Below, piece after piece: positions 5,183 to 11,458 of a DNA stretch of 11,458 nucleotides. A program made the translations under genes and the position numbers. Source of the DNA: Flavipsychrobacter stenotrophus (GTDB taxonomy: Bacteria > Bacteroidota > Bacteroidia > Chitinophagales > Chitinophagaceae). A model generated the notes under the pieces. It saw nothing but the letters and a program-made list of their open reading frames with translations. It did no database searches and was not told where the DNA came from. The stretch is from NCBI GenBank assembly GCA_947379685.1, contig CANCOG010000111.1, positions 1 through 11,458 on the forward strand, in the 5' to 3' direction. Position 1 is the stretch's first letter. The number at the start of each line of letters is the position of its first letter.

Positions 5183-6823
5183 ATGTCAAAACAACTTTTC
5201 TTTAACATTGAAGCGCGCAACAGAATGAAGCGCGGTGTAGATATACTGGCTGATGCAGTAAAAGTAACGCTCGGACCTAAAGGTCGTAACGTAGTTATCG
5301 AGAAAAAATTCGGTGCACCTTCAGTAACCAAGGATGGTGTTACTGTAGCCAAGGAAATTGAACTGGAAGACGGTATTGAGAACATGGGTGCGCAGATGGT
5401 GAAAGAAGTAGCATCAAAAACAGCTGATTTGGCTGGAGATGGTACTACTACAGCAACTGTTCTGGCTCAGTCTATCATTGGCGAAGGCCTGAAGAACGTT
5501 GCAGCAGGCGCTAACCCAATGGATCTGAAACGCGGTATCGACAAGGCAGTTTCTGCCGTTGTTGAAAACCTGAAAGCTCAGTCTCAGAAGGTAGGTAATG
5601 ACAATAAGATGATTGAGCAGGTTGCTTCGATCTCTGCAAATAACGATAACACTATCGGTGCACTTATCGCTCAGGCTATGGCCAAGGTAGGCAACGAAGG
5701 TGTTATTACTGTTGAAGAAGCGAAAGGCACTGAAACTACAGTTGAAGTAGTAGAAGGTATGCAGTTCGACCGCGGTTATTTAAGCCCATACTTTGTAACC
5801 AACTCTGAAAAAATGATGGTTGAGTTGCAGAACCCATACATCCTGATCTATGAAAAGAAAGTAAGCACTTTGAAAGACATCCTTCCTATCCTGGAAAGTG
5901 TTGTACAGAGCGGCCGCCCTTTATTGATCATTGCTGAAGATGTTGACGGTGAAGCATTGGCTACATTGGTTGTAAACAAATTGCGTGGTTCATTGAAGAT
6001 CGCTGCTGTTAAGGCTCCGGGCTTCGGCGACCGTCGTAAGGAAATGCTACAGGATATCGCCGTTTTAACTGGCGGTACTGTGATCAGCGAAGACCAGGGC
6101 TACAAACTGGAGAACGCTTCAATAGCTTCTTTAGGCCAGGCTGAAAGCATTACTATTGATAAGGATAACACAACTGTTGTAGGTGGTAAGGGTGTAAAAG
6201 ACACTATCACTGCACGTGTAAACCAGATCAAAACTCAAATTGAAAGCACAACCAGCGATTACGACCGTGAGAAATTACAGGAGCGTTTGGCTAAGTTGAG
6301 CGGTGGTGTTGCTGTACTTTACGTAGGTGCTGCAAGCGAAGTGGAAATGAAGGAGAAGAAAGACCGTGTTGACGATGCTTTACATGCAACCCGCGCTGCG
6401 GTTGAAGAAGGTATTGTACCAGGTGGTGGTGTTGCTTACATCCGTGCTATCGAGTCTCTCGATGCGGTTAAGACCGACAACGCTGACGAAAAAACAGGTG
6501 TTGCTATCGTTCGTCGTTCTTTGGAAGAGCCATTACGTCAGATCGTTGCTAACGCTGGTCTTGAAGGTTCTATCATTGTTCAGAAAGTCCGTGAAGGCAA
6601 GGCTGATTACGGTTTCAATGCGCGCACTGAGGTTTATGAAAACCTGCTTGCTGCCGGTGTAATTGACCCAACTAAGGTGAGCCGTGTTGCATTGGAAAAT
6701 GCAGCATCTATCGCCAGCATGTTGCTGACTACAGAATGTGTAATCGCTGATAAGCCAGAACCTAAGTCATCTGCCCCAATGGGTGGCGGTATGCCAGGCG
6801 GAATGGGCGGAATGGATTATTAA
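5183..6823 (+). CDS. groEL: Chaperonin GroEL (Hsp60)
   Basis: This is the 14-subunit ATP-driven folding chamber that works with GroES in the cytoplasm. The 546 residues are full length. Visible features are the equatorial VTLGPKGRNVVI (28-39), the ATP-binding GDGTTTATVLAQ (85-96), the apical segment with GYLSPYFVTN and KAPGFGDRRKEML, the VDDALHATRAAVEEGIVPGGG block containing the catalytic aspartate, and the Gly-Met-rich C-terminal tail GGGMPGGMGGMDY. The start MSKQLFFNIEARNRM is the normal family N-terminus. No residue looks out of place. A hairpin at 6884-6911 probably ends the transcript. Regulation is likely shared with groES, but the repeat-rich spacer could separate the levels of the two proteins (inference). 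Confidence 0.98.
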   Translation: MSKQLFFNIEARNRMKRGVDILADAVKVTLGPKGRNVVIEKKFGAPSVTKDGVTVAKEIELEDGIENMGAQMVKEVASKTADLAGDGTTTATVLAQSIIGEGLKNVAAGANPMDLKRGIDKAVSAVVENLKAQSQKVGNDNKMIEQVASISANNDNTIGALIAQAMAKVGNEGVITVEEAKGTETTVEVVEGMQFDRGYLSPYFVTNSEKMMVELQNPYILIYEKKVSTLKDILPILESVVQSGRPLLIIAEDVDGEALATLVVNKLRGSLKIAAVKAPGFGDRRKEMLQDIAVLTGGTVISEDQGYKLENASIASLGQAESITIDKDNTTVVGGKGVKDTITARVNQIKTQIESTTSDYDREKLQERLAKLSGGVAVLYVGAASEVEMKEKKDRVDDALHATRAAVEEGIVPGGGVAYIRAIESLDAVKTDNADEKTGVAIVRRSLEEPLRQIVANAGLEGSIIVQKVREGKADYGFNARTEVYENLLAAGVIDPTKVSRVALENAASIASMLLTTECVIADKPEPKSSAPMGGGMPGGMGGMDY

Positions 6824-6830
6824 AATAAGT

Positions 6831-6858
6831 AGTTGTAAGTCGATAGTCGTAAGTCGAA
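6831..6858 (+). repeat. Four tandem 7-bp units downstream of groEL
   Basis: Four direct heptamers, AGTTGTA, AGTCGAT, AGTCGTA and AGTCGAA, begin seven bases after the groEL stop codon. The core is AGTCGNA. No function can be read from the sequence. Confidence 0.65.
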
Positions 6859-6883
6859 CTGTTAGATCTACAAAAAATAAGTG

Positions 6884-6911
6884 CAAAGCCTCCGGATTTC
6901 CGGGGGCTTTG
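6884..6911 (+). terminator. Hairpin terminator after groEL
   Basis: CAAAGCCTCCGG and CCGGGGGCTTTG form a 12-bp stem (one G-U wobble on the plus-strand RNA) around an ATTT loop. The plus-strand T-tract is weak (TTTGTTAATT). On the opposite strand the hairpin is followed by CACTTATTTTTTG, so it might also stop minus-strand transcription reading through from the Uma2-like gene. Confidence 0.75.
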
Positions 6912-7161
6912 TTAATTGGGAAGCTTAAAACAACAACAGGAAGATCACTTGCAGACAGCACCCCAGCACCCCTTTGCCCCTCTACCCTGTAATACCAAAA
7001 GAACTTTGCGAAACTCTGCGGCCCTCTTTTGCGCTCTCTGCGAGAAATGACGGTAACCATTCCTAAAATGCGCTGCAAGAAACCCCTTTTATATCCCCTG
7101 AAGTGTGGCGAAACAGAAAATTTATAATGCCACAAATACATACTCGGCCTCTTATCGTGAA
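6912..7161. other. Non-coding spacer between the groEL terminator and the Uma2-like gene
   Basis: Reading frames here are short or look like artefacts, such as an Arg/Glu/Lys-rich minus-strand frame over the short repeats. Apart from the repeat cluster at 7001-7046 and a pyrimidine-rich stretch near 6960-6985, I see no promoter, terminator or RNA gene. The minus-strand Uma2-like gene ends at 7162 without its own visible hairpin. Confidence 0.5.
7001..7046. repeat. Short-period CTNTGCG repeat cluster
   Basis: Four copies of a CTYTGCG-like core occur at roughly 10-base spacing (ACTTTGCG 7003-7010, ACTCTGCG 7013-7020, CTCTTTTGCG 7024-7033, CTCTCTGCG 7034-7042). From memory, similar TTTGCG/CTCTGCG-rich strings recur between genes in diverse bacterial genomes and give spurious Arg/Glu-rich hypothetical proteins. 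That resemblance has not been checked by search. Confidence 0.45.
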
Positions 7162-7767
7162 TTATTCCTTGGACGCATCATCTGAATCAAAATCTCCAAA
7201 CAATTCCGTTAAGTCAAGCGAAAAGCCTGGTATAACAGCCGTTGTTACTATATCGCCCTGCGTTTTTACGCCGGCAAATTGAAATTTCCCGCTTTCAAGC
7301 GTATAAATGGTAAACGTTTGGTTCTGCGGGCTTACGATCCAATATTCTCTCACACCAGACTCTTCGTAAACTTCATACTTATTTTTCAATTCCTTTGAAC
7401 TGTTACCAGGGCTAAGTACTTCAACCACCAGATCCGGCGCACCTACACAGCCCCTATAGTCAATCTTTGACGGATCGCAAACAACAAACACATCGGGTTG
7501 CAATACAGTAACAATATCTTCGTCCTTAGCTGACTTCCTTGTTAATCGCACATCAAAAGGAGCAATGAACGCGCGGCACTTCTTTTTCCATAGAAAAACA
7601 TTCATTAGTGTATGAATATTCCCAGCCAATATCTGGTGGTATGAGTTAGGGGCGGGACTCATCTTGAATATTTTCCCTTTTATCAGTTCTACCCGCTCTT
7701 CAAATTGCCATTCATAGTAGTCGGCGTAAGTATATAATTTGTTCAGATCGAGGTCAGCAAATTGCAT
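7162..7767 (-). CDS. Uma2-family (DUF820) PD-(D/E)XK nuclease-fold protein
   Basis: The 201-residue product starts MQFADLDLNKLYTYADYYEW. It carries the DUF820/Uma2 pattern: RVELIKGKIFKMSPAPNSYHQ (25-45), VLQPDVFVVCD (88-98, Asp92), GAPDLVVEVLSPGNSS (109-124, Asp112 and Glu116), KELKNKYEVYEESGVREYWIV (125-145), and the closing IPGFSLDLTELF. The PD-(D/E)XK active-site residues are therefore intact. The family is abundant in cyanobacteria and scattered in Bacteroidota. Its biological role is unresolved; suggestions include restriction-like or mobile-element-linked nuclease activity. A longer frame with a TTG start at 7785 exists, but that TTG overlaps the TATCTTTG promoter element, so ATG 7767 is chosen. 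No toxin, antitoxin or methylase partner is adjacent. Confidence 0.85.
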   Translation of the reverse strand: MQFADLDLNKLYTYADYYEWQFEERVELIKGKIFKMSPAPNSYHQILAGNIHTLMNVFLWKKKCRAFIAPFDVRLTRKSAKDEDIVTVLQPDVFVVCDPSKIDYRGCVGAPDLVVEVLSPGNSSKELKNKYEVYEESGVREYWIVSPQNQTFTIYTLESGKFQFAGVKTQGDIVTTAVIPGFSLDLTELFGDFDSDDASKE

Positions 7768-7782
7768 CAGCCAAAGTTTATT

Positions 7783-7790
7783 CAAAGATA
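7783..7790 (-). promoter_or_regulatory. Putative -7 element of the Uma2-family gene
   Basis: The minus strand reads TATCTTTG, a full TAnnTTTG match, with a predicted start about 4-7 bases downstream and roughly 10 bases before ATG 7767. There is no good TTG at the -33 distance. The element overlaps the alternative TTG start at 7785 and so argues against it. Confidence 0.5.
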
Positions 7791-7864
7791 CGGATAGTTA
7801 ATTATACTTGATTGCGCAGGTAACCAGGGTTCCCTTCAAACTGAATCGCACTAGCATCTGCACT

Positions 7865-7901
7865 AAAAAGCCAGAGCCCCGGAAAACTCCGGGGCTCTGG
7901 C
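7865..7901 (-). terminator. Strong intrinsic terminator of the Ig-repeat protein gene
   Basis: A perfect 14-bp GC-rich stem (7888-7901 with 7870-7883, half-site GCCAGAGCCCCGGA) closes a 4-base loop. Read on the minus strand it is followed directly by TTTTT (7865-7869). It lies 21 bases beyond the stop codon of the large minus-strand gene, the expected place for its terminator. Confidence 0.9.
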
Positions 7902-7921
7902 AAGGCCAAAATGATCTGCAA

Positions 7922-10900
7922 CTATTTTGTCAGCACGACCTTCGCGCTGAATCTTTCTGATTTTGTGTTTGCAGTGATGAAGTAAACTCCAGCTGCTTCG
8001 TCAAGCACAATCTCATTGGCTTCGTTGGTGTTCATAGAAAATTCTTTCACTTTCTGCCCAATGCTATTTGAAATAACTACAGTAGCCTTTTCAGTACCGA
8101 GAGTAGCCAACCTGAGTTTAAATGAACCACTGTTAGGGTTAGGCACGATGCTCATAGATCCTGAATTGGCTGCATTGATGTTGGTAACAGCCAATGGCGT
8201 ATTGTAATAACTCTTCTGCATACAATCACCATGAGTGGTAATTACCCAGTAATAGTTATGGGTGAAGTCTGCGTTGGTATTGGTATAGTTCTGGTTTGTT
8301 TCACCCGGCAACATGGTTGAATCCAGGGTAGCAACGTCATCATAACCCCACTGATAGGTATCCATATTATTAGCGAGACAAACGAAGTCATTGTTAAAGA
8401 AGACTACTTCTGGTTTATCAGAAACACTTGTTCCTGTTTCAACACGGTATGAAGTAACTGAAGGGCAATTGTTACCTGGCAGCGATGCAAGCAAGTAAAT
8501 GGTAGCGGGTCCGGGACTATTGAAATTAACGAGACAATATTGCCTTGTAGTTCCGGTTGCCCAAACCTGTGCACCTACTGCAGACCAGGTGTAATCTACA
8601 CCAGTTGGAGGAGGATTGGCCGTACCGAAATTCTGGAAGTCAGTCTGCCTGCATACAGCTCCAGGTGAGTGTGTGGTTATTTGCGGGCCACCAGGACTTG
8701 GCTGAATGGTAACGGCAACGTTCTGAGTTGTACTACAGCCATCAAATAGAAGCGAGTATACGTAATTTACCGTCACATTACCCAGTGTACTGTTGATCAG
8801 CGTTTCATGGATATTGTGAGCGCCATTGCCGTTTGTTGGTGTAATTGCACTATTGGCAGTACGCACCCACAGCGCAGTTGTTCCAGCTCCGGTACTCTCT
8901 GAATCGACATATACAAATGGAGCATTGCTGCACACGGTATCTGTAAGCGGACTGGTAAGGCGCGGATTGGGCTTCACACTCACCACAACATTAGTAGTAT
9001 CGGTACAGCCATGTAAAGTAGTTGTATACATGTAAGTTACATGCACAACGCTATCGGCAGTACTGTTCAGGTATTCAGCAATGTTACCAGTGCCTGTTCC
9101 AGCAGCATTGCTGATAAAAGGAACAACAGATCTGGTCCAGTTAAGAGTAACGCCGGCAGAATCCGATGTAGCTGCGTAGTTCAAAAGACTGCTATCGCAA
9201 ATAGATGCTGTTATCTGAGAGGTAAGCGCCGGTGCATTTGCTACCCTGAACGGATGGGTTATGGTAGATGAGCCACAGGAGTTAACTGTAGTGTACGAGA
9301 TCAGCACTGCCCCTGCACCTACAGCAGTTACATTTCCGGTGCCTGAAATTGAGGCTACAGCCGTATTGCTGCTAGCCCAGGTTCCACCTGCTACTGTATT
9401 GCTGTATAAAACTACCATACCACGACAAGCAGAGTCAATACCAGTAATGATACCTGGTGAAGGCGACCCTGGGTTGATGTGTATAGCGAATCGTGCTGTA
9501 TCTGAACTACAGCTATTTGAATCTATATTGTAAATGGTGACGTCGCCAGCTGTGATCCCGGTTACAATTCCGGAAGCATCCACTGTAGCAAGCGCTGTGT
9601 TTGTACTCACCCAAGAAACGCCATATCCACCCGTAAGCGTGTCGAGAGTACCCGCACAAATGGTATCCTTACCGGCAAGTGTGCCCGCATCAGCAGGTAA
9701 TGTTACAACAACTGGATGTGAGATAAATAAGCTACCACATGAAGCATTTGTCACTGTGTATCTTATTGTAGCTGCTCCACCGGAAAGACCCGTTACCATA
9801 CCCGTAGATGATACGCTGGCATGTGTTCCACCAAAGCTCACACTCCATGCACCTGCCGCAGTATCAGTAAGGAAAATAGCACTACCCACACAAACAACGT
9901 TTGGTCCTACAATAACTCCGGTATCAGGAAGAGGCAGAACCTGAATTGATTTAACTGCCGTATCAGATCCACAAGTGTTACCAAGAATATACATTACCGT
10001 ATCGAGACCAGCAGCTGAACCAGTTACAACGCCTGTACCAGAAATAGTAGCACGACCGTTGGTCATCCTCCAGGTTCCTCCACTTGGGGTGGACGCTTGA
10101 GTAATAGTTGCCGCAACGCATACCTGACTTACGCCGGTAATGGCACCGGTAACAGGTATAGTAATAACGTTGACAGCGGCACCTGTGTTTGCCGTGCCAC
10201 AAATATTTGTAACAGAATAATGAATAGTTGTTGAGCCTGCGCTTACGCCGGTCACCACACCCGATCCATTTACTGTAGCCACCGCTGAATTTACTGAGCT
10301 CCAGGTTCCACCTGATACTGTGGGCGTAAAGGTAGTCGTACCACCGAGACAAACAGACGATGAACCAGAAATTGTACCTGCATTAGCTGCCGGGGTTATT
10401 GTAAGGGCAACGCTGTCAATAGCAGCCCCGCAACTGTTACTGTTTGTATAAAGAACTACAACTGACCCACCAGCCACACCGGTAACAACACCAGAGCCTG
10501 CGCCTACTGTAGCTATGGCAGTATTGCGGCTGCTCCATGCGCCACCGGAGGTCGTAATACTCAAGGCAGACGTAGTTCCTGCACAAAATGTAGTTGTTCC
10601 GGAAATAGTTCCGTTGGTAGGCACATTAAATACGCTTACTGATTTAGTAGCATTTGCTGTACCGCAAGCGTTGTTGACTGTATAACTGATGGTAGCAGGG
10701 CCGGGCGATGCGCCATTTACGACTCCTGCACTTGTAACGGAAGCAATTGCCGAATTACTGCTACTCCAGGTCCCACCGGCTGCAGTTACAGTAAATGTAG
10801 AAGGTGTTCCTATACAAATATTTGTTGCCCCGGAAACAGTACCCGCATAAGCAGTGCTGTCAACGGCAAATGCCATATTTGCTGTATCGGTACCACATGA

Positions 10901-11458
10901 ATTGGTTACAGTGTAAACAATTGTTGTTATGCCGGACATTAAGCCAGTAAGAACACCCGCGCTTGTAATTGTTGCAACTGAAGGGTTGCTACTTGACCAG
11001 GAACCGGTAGTAGTAGAGTCGTGTAACGTAGTAGAAGGAGACGAAGTAAGGCATACAGATGAAAGCCCCGTAATGGCTCCTGCCACTGGGGCGGGGTTAA
11101 CCGTAATTGCCCGGGTTGCTACGGCAGAACCGCAACTGCTCGAAACTGAATAAGATATGGTAGCAGAGCCGGAAGAAAGGCCTGAAATAAGCCCTGTTGT
11201 ACTTACAGATGCTATTGTTGAAGCAGAACTACTCCAGGTACCGCCAGTTATAGTGTCGGCAAAGCCAGTAGTTGCACCCACACAAACTGCCGACGCACCG
11301 GTAATTCCACCTGCAGTAACTGCACTAGTCACTGTTACCGGATGAGAAGCATTTGTTGTACCGCAAATATTTGAAACTGTATAGATAATAGTAGGATGCC
11401 CAACTGACACACCGGTAACTACACCCGTTGTACTAACCGTCGCCCGGCTCGTACTATC
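7922..11458 (-). CDS. Large surface protein with Big2 Ig-like repeats and T9SS sorting domain (5'-truncated)
   Basis: The frame is open from the window edge to a TAG at 7922-7924, giving the C-terminal 1178 residues; the start and signal peptide lie outside. Residues 1-745 are one partial and nine complete Big2-type repeats of 76-79 residues. Each has GGTWSSxNxxxATV, GVVTGxxxGxxTIxYTV and two cysteines. Residues about 746-834 and 835-924 look like PKD-like domains common in Bacteroidota surface proteins (ICDSSLLNY...GTGNIAEYLN and VCSNAPFVY...GAHNIHETLIN). Residues 925-1100 hold a less repetitive Cys-containing region. Residues about 1101-1178 are a type A T9SS tail (SIVPNPNSGSFKLRL ... GVYFITANT ... 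KVVLTK). The protein is probably displayed outside the cell, acting in adhesion or as a stalk (inference); no catalytic domain is visible. A GTG at 11408-11410 could be mistaken for a start, but the repeat continues upstream of it. Confidence 0.92.
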   Translation of the reverse strand, partial: DSTSRATVSTTGVVTGVSVGHPTIIYTVSNICGTTNASHPVTVTSAVTAGGITGASAVCVGATTGFADTITGGTWSSSASTIASVSTTGLISGLSSGSATISYSVSSSCGSAVATRAITVNPAPVAGAITGLSSVCLTSSPSTTLHDSTTTGSWSSSNPSVATITSAGVLTGLMSGITTIVYTVTNSCGTDTANMAFAVDSTAYAGTVSGATNICIGTPSTFTVTAAGGTWSSSNSAIASVTSAGVVNGASPGPATISYTVNNACGTANATKSVSVFNVPTNGTISGTTTFCAGTTSALSITTSGGAWSSRNTAIATVGAGSGVVTGVAGGSVVVLYTNSNSCGAAIDSVALTITPAANAGTISGSSSVCLGGTTTFTPTVSGGTWSSVNSAVATVNGSGVVTGVSAGSTTIHYSVTNICGTANTGAAVNVITIPVTGAITGVSQVCVAATITQASTPSGGTWRMTNGRATISGTGVVTGSAAGLDTVMYILGNTCGSDTAVKSIQVLPLPDTGVIVGPNVVCVGSAIFLTDTAAGAWSVSFGGTHASVSSTGMVTGLSGGAATIRYTVTNASCGSLFISHPVVVTLPADAGTLAGKDTICAGTLDTLTGGYGVSWVSTNTALATVDASGIVTGITAGDVTIYNIDSNSCSSDTARFAIHINPGSPSPGIITGIDSACRGMVVLYSNTVAGGTWASSNTAVASISGTGNVTAVGAGAVLISYTTVNSCGSSTITHPFRVANAPALTSQITASICDSSLLNYAATSDSAGVTLNWTRSVVPFISNAAGTGTGNIAEYLNSTADSVVHVTYMYTTTLHGCTDTTNVVVSVKPNPRLTSPLTDTVCSNAPFVYVDSESTGAGTTALWVRTANSAITPTNGNGAHNIHETLINSTLGNVTVNYVYSLLFDGCSTTQNVAVTIQPSPGGPQITTHSPGAVCRQTDFQNFGTANPPPTGVDYTWSAVGAQVWATGTTRQYCLVNFNSPGPATIYLLASLPGNNCPSVTSYRVETGTSVSDKPEVVFFNNDFVCLANNMDTYQWGYDDVATLDSTMLPGETNQNYTNTNADFTHNYYWVITTHGDCMQKSYYNTPLAVTNINAANSGSMSIVPNPNSGSFKLRLATLGTEKATVVISNSIGQKVKEFSMNTNEANEIVLDEAAGVYFITANTKSERFSAKVVLTK
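9224..11458 (-). repeat. Tandem array of about 231-bp Ig-like repeat units
   Basis: Nine complete units and one partial unit of 228-237 bases encode the Big2 repeats. The best conserved DNA block is the one encoding GGTWSS, seen on the plus strand as variants of CTCCAGGTTCCACC at regular intervals (near 9378, 10069, 10300, 10770 and 11231). Units have diverged at third positions and in loops, pointing to older duplications rather than recent expansion, but such arrays still vary in copy number between strains. Confidence 0.85.

Noticed and set aside
6767..7141. Minus-strand 124-codon frame downstream of groEL
   Set aside because: It overlaps the end of groEL, the terminator hairpin and the CTNTGCG repeats, and its Arg/Glu-rich stretch comes from the repeat.
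9261..9944. Two adjoining long plus-strand frames, Pro/Val/Thr-rich, opposite the Ig-repeat gene
   Set aside because: They are antisense shadows of a repetitive Thr/Gly/Ser/Val-rich coding region, which rarely creates stops on the opposite strand. The minus-strand frame has clear domains and a terminator.
9978..10352. 124-codon minus-strand frame rich in Tyr, Trp, Arg and Cys
   Set aside because: It is an out-of-frame reading of the Ig-repeat gene with the composition of a shifted frame.
10929..11345. Further plus-strand frames opposite the Ig repeats
   Set aside because: Same shadow effect; their sequence follows the repeat period and resembles no independent protein.
11408..11410. GTG as the true start of the Ig-repeat protein
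   Set aside because: The frame and the repeat pattern (ATVSTTGVVTG) continue upstream to the window edge, and no signal peptide follows the GTG.

Overview
The window looks like chromosomal DNA from a member of the Bacteroidota, most likely a Chitinophagales-type organism (inference). The evidence is: two proteins end in the type IX secretion (T9SS, Por) C-terminal sorting domain; there is a type III glutamine synthetase, a form common in Bacteroidota; several genes are preceded by TAnnTTTG, the phylum's -7 promoter element; and starts follow A/T-rich leaders without Shine-Dalgarno sites.

Layout. 1-859 (minus) is the N-terminal 286 codons of glutamine synthetase III, cut by the window edge, with a good promoter at 876-907. 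931-1206 (plus) is a stop-interrupted, protein-like reading frame that may be a gene remnant. 1141-1767 (minus) is an Sfp/AcpS-superfamily phosphopantetheinyl transferase. Divergent from it, 1842-2288 encodes a small lipoprotein whose exported part resembles the RNase E regulator RraB. 2427-4493 encodes a secreted protein with a P-domain, a CotH-kinase domain and a T9SS tail. 4767-5048 and 5183-6823 are groES and groEL. 7162-7767 (minus) is a Uma2-family (DUF820) nuclease-fold protein. 7922-11458 (minus) is the C-terminal 1178 residues of a large surface protein: nine complete bacterial Ig-like (Big2) repeats plus one partial, two PKD-like domains and a T9SS tail, with a strong terminator behind it.

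The genes do not form one pathway. groES-groEL is the only clear functional pair; the rest are housekeeping genes and independently transcribed accessory genes. The two T9SS cargo proteins share an export route whose machinery is not in this window.

The non-coding DNA holds the less ordinary signals. A perfect 26-bp palindrome and a sigma-54-like -24/-12 element lie upstream of groES, and no CIRCE element is visible. The groES-groEL spacer carries two oppositely oriented arrays of degenerate 8-bp units. 7-bp and about 10-bp short-period repeats follow groEL. Several promoters sit so close to their start codons that the mRNAs would be leaderless or nearly so. I found no tRNA, rRNA, CRISPR array, insertion sequence or recognisable defence system, and no convincing new multi-gene system.
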